From Anagrus nilaparvatae (taxonomy: Eukaryota; Arthropoda; Insecta; Hymenoptera; Mymaridae), in NCBI GenBank assembly GCA_022575985.1, contig JAKSXM010000007.1, positions 15,936,501 to 16,000,500 on the forward strand: a DNA stretch of 64,000 nucleotides, read 5' to 3'. Position 1 is the stretch's first letter, and the number at the start of each line of letters is the position of its first letter. Below, piece by piece: positions 49,728 through 58,826 of the stretch. The notes under the pieces were generated by a model. That model was not told where the DNA came from, did not search any database, and saw only the letters and a list, made by a program, of their open reading frames with translations. The translations under genes and the position numbers were made by a program.

Positions 49728-49970
49728 GCAGGGGATTTACTCAGAATAATGCTGGAAAGTTTTAGCTCTGGATAATGGTGGAGGATTTAGCTCTGCATAA
49801 TGCTGGAAAACTATAAATCTGGATAATGCTTGATAATTTAGCTCAGCATAATGCTGGAGGATTCTTGCTCTCGATAATGGCGGACGATTTAGCTCTGCAT
49901 AATGCTGGAGAACTATAAATGTGGATAATGCTGGAGGATAATGATTCTAGATAATGCTGGAGGATTCATC
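49728..49970 (+). repeat. degenerate 28-32-bp tandem repeat
   Basis: About eight copies of a unit like TTTAGCTCTGGATAATGCTG followed by GAGGA. It leads directly into the 25-26-bp array and shares the word GGATAATGC with it, so the main array may have arisen from this one. Confidence 0.75.
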
Positions 49971-49974
49971 TAAG

Positions 49975-50571
49975 ATGCCTCCCGCTTGCATTATCCAAGA
50001 GGTCCCGCGCTTGGATTATCCAAGAGGCCCCCCGCTTGCATTATCCAAGAGGTTATCCCGCTTGGATTCTCCAAGAGGTCCACCGCTTGCATTATCCAAG
50101 AGGCCCCCCGCTTGCATTATGCAAGAGGTCCCCTACTTGCATTATCCAAGGGGTCTCCCGCTTGGATTATCCAAAAGGTTACCCCGCTTGCATTATCCAG
50201 GAAGCTCCCCGCGTGCATTATCCAAGAGGCCCCCCGCTTGCATTATCCAAGAGGTTATCCCGCTTGCATTATCTAAGAGGCCCCCCGCTTGCATTATCCA
50301 AGAGGTCTCTCGCTTGCATTATTCAAGAGGGTATCCCGCTTGGATTATCCAAGGGGTTCCCCGCTTGCATTATCCAAGAGGTATCCCACTTGCATTATCT
50401 AGGAGGTTATCCCGCTTGGATTATCCAAGGGGTCCTCCGCATGGATTATCGAAAAGGTTATCCCGCTTGCATTATGCAAGAGATTATCCCAGTTGGATTA
50501 TCCAAGAGGCTCCCCGCTTGCATTATCCAAGAGGCCCCCCCCTTGCATTATCCAAGAGGTTATCCCGCTTT
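49975..50571 (+). repeat. 25-26-bp tandem array, plus orientation
   Basis: About 24 units alternate between CTTGCATTATCCAAGAGG plus CCCCCCG, CTTGGATTATCCAAGAGG plus TCCCCCG, and versions with GTTATCCCG. Each CTTGGAT-T-ATCCAAG word is its own inverted repeat. All three plus-strand frames stay open because the unit has no in-frame stops, giving false proteins of 96-230 residues (L-S-K-R / H-Y-P-R-G repeats). Confidence 0.9.
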
Positions 50572-51480
50572 AATGTTTTTTGTTTAATGTTTTTTTCATT
50601 TTCAGTAGATCTGGTTTTTAGTAAACGTTTTGTTTGGCCTACATAAGTCTTAGGACAATGTTTGCAGTTGATTTTGTAAACCAAATTTTTATTATTGCAC
50701 TTTTTTAAAGAGTCTTTGTCAGTTTTTATTATTTTATTTAATTTGAAAGGATTTCTTAAAACTGTTTTGATGTTACATTTATTCCTTAAAGTGTTGAATC
50801 TTTTTTGAGATTTTAGGAATGAGAGGTAAAACAATAGTATCTTTGTGATTGTAAGTTACAGGTTCATATTCAGTGTTATTATTATTGTTAATTGTTTTCC
50901 TCTGTGTTGGAAGGGATATTGAGTTTGCTGAAAAAGTTTTTGAATTGGTTATTGATAAATTTAGTGGGATAACTATTGAGAACAAGATCCTTTTTGAAAA
51001 TTTTTAAGTTTTTGTTATGAAATTTTTGGCTAGAAAGATTAACTATTTTGTGTAAAGTGTTTTTGATGATACCAATTTTTGTAGAGTGAGAATGGTTTGA
51101 AGCAAAATTTAAATAACGGCCAGAGAAGGTGAGTTTTCTATAGATGTCTGTTGAAATGGATTGATTTTCATTTTTGATAACGAGAATGTCTAAAAAGTTG
51201 AGCTGTTCATTTTTTTCCAATTCAAAAGTGAATCTTATATGAGGGTCGAAATTATTAAATGAGTTCAAAACTTTAAGAATTTTATCTTTGTTTAGTATCA
51301 TATATATATCTACGAATCAAGAGTATGAAAGAATGTGTTCACGGTAAGATGGTAAAACTTCTTCTTCAAGATCTTAGATAAATAGATCTGCTAAAATTGG
51401 AGCTAAACTCAGTCCCATTGGTAAGCCACTTGTTTGACGGTAAAATTTGTTGTCAAATTGAAAAAATAGTGCACCCGTTA
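50572..51480 (-). pseudogene. Penelope-like reverse transcriptase / GIY-YIG remnant
   Basis: The pieces are 51480-51302 (reverse transcriptase palm, with in-frame stops), 51301-50888 (ELEKNEQLNFLDILVIK, IYRKLTFSGRYLNFASNHS, the conserved region after the palm, in two adjoining segments) and 50834-50572 in another frame. The last has NLVYKINCKHCPKTYVGQT, where the Y-x-I and YVGQT parts correspond to the GIY and YIG motifs of the nuclease. The catalytic YVDD is degraded to FVDI, and stops and a frameshift break the frame. Confidence 0.85.
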
Positions 51481-51618
51481 ATACTTCTAAGCCTTTAATA
51501 AATTCTTTTTGTGGTCGTTTAGTGAAGTTTTTGATTTTCGGCCAACGTCAGTTGACGAAATGAGACACATTTTAATTAATGAATCTAGATCTTTGTTATC
51601 TAATCGAAGGAAATTAAA
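50572..51618 (-). mobile_element. Penelope-like retroelement fragment inserted in the array
   Basis: The plus-oriented array stops at about 50571 and resumes at 51619, so this 1.05-kb segment was inserted. On the minus strand it encodes, in pieces, the end of a reverse transcriptase (GLPMGLSLAPILADL near 51390-51430 and an FVD catalytic remnant near 51310), a linker, and a GIY-YIG nuclease start. That combination is diagnostic of Penelope-like elements. It is truncated at both ends. Confidence 0.85.
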
Positions 51619-51770
51619 CTTGCATTATCCAAGAAGTCCCCCGCTTAGATTTTCCAAGAGGCCCCCGTCATGCATTATCTAAGAGGTCCCCCACTTGGAT
51701 TATCCAAAAGGATATCCCGCTTGCATTATCCAAGAGGTTATCCCGCTTAAATTATCCAAGCGGGTCACCT
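51619..51770 (+). repeat. plus-oriented tandem array, distal piece
   Basis: About six units of the same 25-26-bp repeat as at 49975-50571 continue the array beyond the Penelope fragment. At about 51770 the orientation flips abruptly (...CCGCTTAAATTATCCAAGCGG...), which is the centre of the whole palindrome. Confidence 0.85.
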
Positions 51771-53310
51771 CTTGCATAATGCAAGCGAAAGACCTCTTGA
51801 ATAATGCAAGCGGGGGGTCTCTTGGATAGTGCAAGCAAGGGGCCTCTTGGATAATCCAAGCGGGATAACCTCTTGGATAATGCAAGCGGGAGACCTCTTG
51901 GATAATGCAAGCGGGTGGCCCCTTGGATAATCCAAGCAGAAAAACCTCTTGGATAATGCAAGCGAGAGACCTATTGGATAGTACAAGCGGGGGGCCTCTT
52001 GGATAATGCAAGCGGGAGACCTCTTGGATAATGCAAGTGGGGAGCCTCTTGGATAATCCAAGCGGAATAACCTCTTGGATAATCCAAGCAGGGGGCCTCT
52101 TGGATAATGCAAGCGGGTGATCCCTTGGATAATCCAAGCGGGAAAACCTCTTAGTTAATGCAAGCGAGAGACCTCTTGGATAATGCAAGTGGGGAGCCTC
52201 TTGGATAATTCAAGCGGGAGACCTCTTGCATAATGTAAGCGGAGGGCCTCTTGGATAATGCAAGCGGGATAACCTCTTGGATAATGCAAGAGAGAGATCT
52301 GTTGGATAATGCAAGCGGGGAGCCTCTTGGATAATCCAAGTGGGATAATCTCTTGGATAATGCAAGCGAAAGACCTCTTGGATAATACAAGCGGGGGGCC
52401 TCTTGGATAATGCAAGCGGGAAAACCTCTTGGATAATGCAAGCAAGAGACCTATTGGATAATGCAAGCGGGGGGCCTCTTGGATATTGCAAGCGGGAGAC
52501 CTCTTGGATAATGCAAGTGGGGAGCCTCTTGGATAATCCAAGCGGGAAGCCTCCTGGATAATCCAAGCCGGATAACCTCTTGGATAATGCAAGGAGGGGC
52601 CTCTTGGATAATGCATGCGGGTGGCCCCTTGGATAATCCAAGCGGGAAAACCTCTTGGTTAATGCAAGCGAGAGGACTCTTGGATAATGCAAGCGGGGGG
52701 CCTCTTGGATAATGCAATGGGGAGCCTCTTGGATAATCCAAGCGGGATAACCTCTTGGATAATCCAAGCGGGAGACCTCTTGGATAATCCAAGCGGGAGA
52801 CATCTTGCATAATGTAAGCGGAGGGCCTCTTGGATAATGCAAGCGGGATAACCTCTTGGATAATGCAAGCGAGAGATCTCTTGGATGATGCAAGCGGGGA
52901 GCCTCTTGGATAATCCAAGTGGGGAGCCTCTTGGTTATCCAAGCGGGATAACCTCTTGGATAATCCAAGCGGGGGGCCTCTTGGATAATGCAAGTAGGGA
53001 GCCTCTTGGTTATCCAAGCGGGATAACCTCTTGGATAATCCAAGCGGGGGGCCTCTTGGATAATACAAGCGGGAGACCTCTTGGATAATGCAAGTAGGGA
53101 GCCTCTTGGATAATCCAAGCAGGATAACCTCTTGGATAATGCAAGCGGTATAACCTCTTAGATAATGCAAGTGGGAGACCTCTTGCATAATGTAAGCGGG
53201 GGGCCTCTTGGATAATGCACGCGGGGAGCATCCTGGATAATGCAAGCGGGGTAACCTTTTGGATAATCCAAGCGGGAGACCCCTTGGATAATGCAAGTGG
53301 GAGGCATCTT
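51771..53310 (-). repeat. 25-26-bp tandem array, minus orientation
   Basis: About 60 units read GCAAGCGGGGGGCCTCTTGG then ATAAT, with the same variants as the left array. Higher-order blocks are visible: groups of several units recur, for example GGATAATGCAAGTGGGGAGC or GGTTATCCAAGCGGGATAAC several times between 52490 and 53130. Frames of up to 302 codons are open on the minus strand in all phases and are a by-product of the repeat. Confidence 0.9.
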
Positions 53311-53340
53311 AGATGAATCCTCCAGCATTATCTAAAATAC

Positions 53341-54710
53341 AGAATTGCTTAAATCATACGTAATAAATAAACCTCCAAAGCGAAACTGCTGATGCTAAAC
53401 TGTGATTTAGAGCTTTCTTTTTTTATCGACAAGGGTCGTATACGATTTTTCTGCATCAGTAGCGAAGGATTGCGATTTTCTTGGCCACGGAGGAATATCG
53501 TACTTTCGTGACCACTGTGGAAAAAAAAAATTTTCAGTGTACCTGTATGTTCTTAATATTTGATCATTTCAATTTGACAAAATGCATTTTTTTGGTCGTT
53601 AAAAAAAAATAATTTGCTCTAGAGATCAAAATAGATCTGCGGAGATGTAAATATATCTTGCCGATTTTCAGATTTATTCAGATCTATTTAGATTTCCGGG
53701 GATCACTTTTGATCTCCAGAGATCAAGAATGATCTGCGGAGACGTACATATATCTTGCTTAATTTTATATCTAAATAGATCTACCGAAAATTCATCGGGA
53801 GAGGTCGACCAAACCCAGGGTAGCTCTCAAGTGGCTGTGAACGACGAAATTTTTTTTTTAAAATTGATTTTTTTATACTTTGTGATATGTTTTCGGTGTC
53901 GGAAAGCTTATGTGTATTTCCTCTTATGTAAAACTTTCGGGCGGAATATAAATTTTTAGTAGTACTTTCGGAAAAAACTACTCTGGAACCGATTTGAAGA
54001 CCCGACCATGCATCTTATCCCAGCTTGGTTTAAATTGAGCAATAAATGATTTACAAAACATTTAGTTTATTTGCGAAAAATTTGTAAATTTTCATTTGAA
54101 AAATAATATGTGATCAGACTTGGCTCCGCGACTCAATACTTGTGCACTAAAATTTAAAAATAAAATTTTAAATTAAATTTTAAAATATTACCACAAATAC
54201 AATTTTACAAATAATAATATAAATAATAAGCTTAAAAAAATAAATAATTTCGTTAATTTATTATTTGAAAACAAGGTTATATTATTTCTACCAGAAAAAA
54301 TAAACACTTGCCTAACCTTACCTTTCATTTTATCTCATCATTGATCACGTAGTCACAAAAAATTACCGTGTTCTCACTCTATGTTCACACTCCATTTACA
54401 CTTTTAAAATTATAATTAAATTTGGATTTTTAAATTAAGATATTTCAATAAATACTTCGTTTTTGATGATAAAAATTGGGGGAATATGTTTCTAATAGGT
54501 TTTTTCATGATTTCAATAAAAAAAATTGAACTTTCAAATAATTTTCGCGAAAATCGAGTATTTATTTGAAAATCCAGAAAATTTATCCAATTTTGGATAT
54601 CACCAATCGAAAGGGCACGCAAAAATATGATGATCCACCAATTTACTTTTTTTTTTTATAAGTTTTGTATCCCTTAAAATTTGACCCTACATCTTTTCGT
54701 GGGCACGTTG
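53341..54710. repeat. right outer arm of the foldback transposon
   Basis: It is the inverted counterpart of 47873-49126. It is slightly longer because it keeps about 100 bases near 53540-53640 (TGTTCTTAATATTTGATC onwards) that are missing or changed in the left arm. It carries its own inverted copy of the dispersed palindromic repeat at 53345-53520. Confidence 0.85.
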
Positions 54711-55007
54711 TATAATTGATTGAAATAAAAATTGTATTTGATTTATCAAGCCGGGCGGCACGTGATTAACAAAAATACTTGAATTTTGATTTTACTTGAA
54801 GGCGCGACGACCGACCACAGAATGAGAGCGATTGATGCGCATGAATCGGTTTTATAGAACCGGTGAAAATTTAACGTGAGAGAAGGGGCCCTAAAACGGG
54901 GGGCCGATAAATTAAATAATTACGATATCGAGTAAGACTATATTTACCGCGATTGTTTAAATGAAAAAAAATAGAAAATTATGATTTTCTAGCTATTGGC
55001 CGCAACA
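54711..55007 (-). repeat. BEL/Pao 3' LTR, inner half
   Basis: It continues the split LTR from TATAATTGATTG to GGCCGCAACA and matches 58534-58826 with only isolated substitutions. The adjoining GGCAGGCGG (minus strand, about 55010-55020) is the likely polypurine tract. Confidence 0.9.
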
Positions 55008-55315
55008 TACCGCCTGCCTTGTTAAATCTTATTTAACAAAATAAGTTTGTTGAAAATGAAAAAAAAATGAGTTGAAACGTTAATTGAAAGTTGAATTGAA
55101 TTTATCGCGTGATTCTATAGAATGCTATGTTTGAATGTGTTTTACATGACTTATTCAAAAAATTAATTAAGTTGTAAATTTAATTAAAAATTGAAAAAGA
55201 AAAGGACAAAACTTATTTAATTTTTACAATATAAATTTTAGTTTTGTATGATGTTGAAACTGAACCGCCCGCCGTGAACTGACCCACGTCTGGAACGCCA
55301 CGTTGGTTGGAACAG

Positions 55316-55540
55316 GTTGCTGAATTGGCCGCTATTGGAGCTGCTGAGGTTGCCGCTATTGGAGCCGCTGAAGTTGCTGCTGTTGGAGCTGCTGAGGTTG
55401 CCGCTATTGGAGCCGCTGAAGTTGCTGCTATTGGAGCTGCTGAGGTTGCTGCTATTGGAGCCGCTGAGGTTGCTGCTATTGGAGCTGCTGAGCTTGCCGC
55501 TATTGGAACCGCTGAGTTTGCTGCTGTTGGAGCTGCCAAG
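55316..55540 (-). repeat. 24-bp / 8-residue tandem repeat at the gag C-terminus
   Basis: About nine copies of a 24-bp unit like GAGCTGCTGAGGTTGCCGCT plus ATTG encode APIAATSA on the minus strand. Both strands stay open through the array. The repeat lies exactly where gag should lead into protease and pol, so it replaces or marks the deletion junction. Confidence 0.85.
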
Positions 55541-56719
55541 TTGTCACTGGTGGAGCAGAGTATGATGTTGCTCACCGCATAAGAAACAGGTTCGCTTGGA
55601 GGGGCATTTGTTTGGCTGGTGTCCAGGCCCCAAGCATTTGTAACAGGTACCTGGATAAGATGTCATCAGCTTACGTCGTTGTTGTACATCCATCTGCAGG
55701 AACTTGGAGCACTTGGATAAGTAGTGAAATTCCCCGCTGCAGAGTGGACAGCTTGGCGTAGATCGCTGGTGACTCGTGGTGTTGGCTGAGACGTTCGACC
55801 TGTTGTTGGAATTTGAAGAGCCCTGAGTGTGGCTGGTTGAACCGCTGGAGGCTTGGGCAGCATCATGCGTTCTGGCACGGTTCTCCAGGAAGTCAATCAG
55901 CTGTTTGTGCGTGGAGAAGATGTCGTCTGCTTCCCTGAATTTTTCCCAGTCACTGCGTGTACTGTAGTCGAGCTTTGAGACCATCAACTGCACGAACCAG
56001 GCATCCCATTGATCGACTGGCTGGTCCAGACCACGAAGAGCCCTGATGCTTTCCTCGAAGGTGTCTAGAAGTCATGTGATGTCTCCGGTGACCTTGGCAT
56101 TGACGGCAGGAGCTTAAATCAAACATGACAGGTGCGTGCTGAGCCTGATACGTTTGTTGTCGTATCGACGTGTGAGTGTGTCCCATGCTACTTGAAAGTT
56201 GGCGCTAGTGAGCTGAAGATTGCTGAATCGCCTGGCAGCGTCACCCTGAAGAGAGGCCAAGAGATGTTGAAGCTTGACAGCTGGTGCAATGTTGTCATCG
56301 TCGACTATCCTGTCTCTGAAAATTTCCTTGAAGGAGTCCCAGTTGTGCTGAGTCCCGTCGAAGGTTGGCAGTGGTATTTTAGGCAGCGATGTGTGAATGA
56401 TGCTGTGCGCTACCAGTGGTGGTGTTGTTGCCGTTGATTTCTTGGAGATGGCATCGTTGAGAAAACTTGAAGCCTTGACGTAGCTTTCCTCGACTTCTAA
56501 AAATTGATTTTTTTTAAAGTAGGATGTGTCTTTTAAATTATGTTCAAAATGTCGGAGCTCTCGGTGTCTGTCACGAAAGCTAACCCAATATTCTTTCAGT
56601 AGTTCTGTTCTACTTATTAAAATAGATAACGTTGGACTTTCTCCCCCATCAAGTTTAGAATTTTTAATGAAGTTAACCCGATCGAAATGAGTTACGGTTT
56701 TACCACCTTCAGTCGTCTG

Positions 56720-57590
56720 GCCCTCTGTCGGATTTCCATCGCGCGGCCCTCTACTGAATGTCATAGGGCGCGGAGAGGGACCCTTGATGGAAAGCCACTG
56801 TTTGGTTACTGCGCAAGCGTATAGACTCGCCATATTTCTCATAAAAATAAAACATGTCAGCTTAAAATATATAATCTCGGATGCTTAGATTACATGAATT
56901 ACATTTTATTATTTCATTATTAAGAAATTAAGAAATTAATATAATTATATGCGGACTTCGTTTTTATTATTTATTACAATATTTTACAATATTTTACTTA
57001 TTCATATTGAATATATATTTTTGTTTGAATTCATTACTCAAATTAAATAAAATAGAAATGCTTCATTTATTTGATTTTAAATATAAGTTATTTTATTTTA
57101 TATACTTAAATATTCACAGCAAGAATTATAATTTTTTTGAATAAATAATTTTGAAAGTTACAAAACTATATACATAAATTTAATTCTTTTTAATTTTTTG
57201 CGGATATTATATGTGGAAATATATTATTTAATTAATTTGCAACTTATTGCATATCGTTTTTTATTATTTATGGTATATTATTATTATTATATTTTTTTAT
57301 TATTTATATATTTTTATGTATTTCTGTTATACTAATACAAAATTAAATTAAAACTATTTGCATTTAAAATCATAAAAATAAAGTTGTAATTATTAAAATT
57401 TAAAATTTTTTATTTCATCTCAAACAGCTGATTATATTAAGTATAAAAACATTCAATCATAGCACATGCGCAGTAATCAAACAGTGGCTTTCCACCTAGG
57501 GTCCCTCTTCGTGCCCTGTGACATTCCACTAAGCGGACCCTCTCTAAAAAGATGGAATTCCCTCGCCGGACCACCAGCGCTCCCTGCTCC
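56720..57590. repeat. inverted-repeat insertion in the BEL/Pao gag
   Basis: GCGCAGTAAC then CAAACAGTGGCTTTCCA (minus strand of about 56790-56815) recurs as GCGCAGTAATCAAACAGTGG then CTTTCCACC at about 57467-57495. The match continues outwards through AGGGTCCCTCT, GCCCT.TGACATTC and GATGGAA.TCC. The arms are about 100 bp around an AT-rich spacer of about 640 bp (56840-57460). The arms are GC-rich and the spacer is not. It breaks gag soon after its start codon. Confidence 0.65.
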
Positions 57591-57661
57591 TAATTTTGAT
57601 CGGGAAGTATCAAATTCCCGTCAGTAACTTGATCAAGTAAAAGATCACCTGGTTCTGTCAT

Positions 57662-58271
57662 CTTAGTTGTAAGTTAAGAGAAAGAAAGATAATACCTTGT
57701 ATGCTGGATCAAAATTACCCAACGTTGTAGAAATTTGAAGTGCCTGAAGAGCAGCAACCGTTCATGCGTCTGTGGCTGGCAGTGAAAGTAAAGTTGACTT
57801 GCTTGTAGTTGACTTGGTGGGGAGAGATATTGCTGTCTGTGGTAAGAAAATTGATGATGACTTCGTCTGTGGTAGCGTGCGCTGATTTTTGTATTGAGAG
57901 GGGAGCCTCGTTACTCGCCTTTCTCTCTTCTTGAAAATGATGATGGCGGCTTCTGCCGATTTCTAAGCTCCTGATACACAGGGCCTGCCCGCGTGATAGT
58001 TTCTTGATAAAAGATGCGGTGCACTAGGTCCTGTAGTGCACTTAACCCTTTTTGCACTTGAAATTTATGTATTTTGCACAACACAAATAATTATAATGAT
58101 TTGTCACTGTTTTTTTTTTTTTTTTTTGAAAATTTTGTCACTTGAATAAACGTTAAATGAAAATCACTTCATGAGCACTTTTTTAAGTCTAGTTTTTTAC
58201 GCGCAATCCTTGCTCGAATTCGCACGTTTTTCCGCGATTATTGTTCTATAAATCCGGCGAGACACTGACCA
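57662..58271 (-). other. BEL/Pao 5' leader
   Basis: Untranslated sequence between the 5' LTR and gag. It begins at 58271 with the primer-binding site TGGTCAGTGTCTCGCCGG on the minus strand; the matching tRNA was not identified. It carries a run of about 18 T (plus strand, 58110-58127). Confidence 0.6.
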
Positions 58272-58826
58272 TGTAATATTTTCGCTTAATTTTTGGAGTT
58301 GCTGCTGAGAGGGAGTCGAAAATGTATGAAAAAATAATAGTTTAACACTGTTCGGTTATGTTGATATTGCATGTGGAGTTTTACTTCACACGCGTTTATT
58401 AAATAAATCACTTAATCTAAAATACTACAATTTTGGCAGTTAAAATTAAAACGTTTGTACTCCCGTGAATTTAAATAAATAAAATAAATGAATTAATAAT
58501 TATAATAAAGAAATTGATTTAGTGGACTGTATAATTGATTGAAATAAAAATTGTATTTGATTTAACAAGCCGGGCGGCACGTGATTAACAAAAATACTTG
58601 AATTTTGATTTTACTTGAAGGCGCGACGACCGACCACAGAATGAGAGCGATTGATGCGCATGAATCGGTTTTATAGAACCGGTGAAAGTTTAACGTGAGA
58701 GAAGGGGCCCTAAAACGGGGGGCCGATAAATTAAATAATTACGATATCGAGTAAGACTATATTTACCGCGATTGTTTAAATGAAAAAAAATAGAAAATTA
58801 TGATTTTCTAGCTATTGGCCGCAACA
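58272..58826 (-). repeat. BEL/Pao 5' LTR, intact
   Basis: 555 bp with TG...CA ends on both strands. It serves as the reference for reconstructing the split 3' LTR and for proving both nested insertions. Confidence 0.92.

Larger units (their letters stand above)
47873..54710. mobile_element. 6.8-kb foldback transposon with long tandem-repeat arms and TA duplication
   Basis: Insertion is proved by the intact LTR, which reads ACTGTATAATTG where the split copy reads ACTGTA-element-TATAATTG. The duplicated target is TA and the ends are CAACGTGCCCACG / CGTGGGCACGTTG. The outer 1.25-1.37 kb of both arms (47873-49126 and 53341-54710) are about 98% alike by eye. The arms then continue into tandem arrays of a 25-26-bp unit, in plus sense on the left (49975-50571 and 51619-51770) and minus sense on the right (51771-53310), meeting near 51770. 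The left arm has about 830 bp (49127-49950) that the right arm lacks. No transposase is seen. The only coding remnants are in the Penelope fragment nested within it. Architecture resembles Drosophila FB or Galileo elements, but the TA duplication differs. Confidence 0.9.
55213..57661 (-). pseudogene. BEL/Pao gag, disrupted
   Basis: Gag proteins package the element RNA into particles. The likely original start is ATG at 57659-57661 (MTEPGDLLLDQ). An inverted-repeat insertion (about 56720-57590) then separates it from the main body, which begins near 56720 and contains PLPTFDGTQHNWDSFKEIF and LQGDAARRFSNL, the DUF1759 capsid region of BEL/Pao gag. After a stop near 56114 the frame resumes at 55993. 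It has two cysteine clusters, CPLCSGEFHYLSKC and CYKCLGPGHQPNKC, followed by CFLCGEQHHTLLH, a zinc-knuckle trio typical of the family. The C-terminal end is an Ala/Ile/Thr repeat (next entry). No protease or pol follows before the LTR. Confidence 0.85.
47610..58826 (-). mobile_element. BEL/Pao-type LTR retrotransposon with gag only, inserted in Copia
   Basis: Its LTRs begin TGTAATATTTTCGC on the plus strand and end GGCCGCAACA. The intact 5' LTR is 58272-58826; the 3' LTR is split into 47610-47872 and 54711-55007. A perfect five-base duplication, GAAAG, flanks it (47605-47609 and 58827-58831). TGG directly next to the 5' LTR (58271 leftwards on the minus strand, TGGTCAGTGTC) marks a primer-binding site. 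Between the LTRs there is only a leader and a gag of BEL/Pao type; the whole pol region is missing. The element is non-autonomous and also disrupted by further insertions. Confidence 0.9.

Noticed and set aside
52210..53118. 302-codon frame, the longest in the window
   Set aside because: It lies in the tandem array; all phases are open and the sequence repeats every 25 residues, as expected from a 25-bp stop-free unit.
49975..53310. CRISPR-like array
   Set aside because: Units are contiguous 25-26-bp tandem repeats without unique spacers, in a eukaryotic transposon.
53341..54710. Foldback arms as a local inverted gene duplication
   Set aside because: The intact LTR copy gives an empty site, and a TA duplication shows insertion as a single unit.
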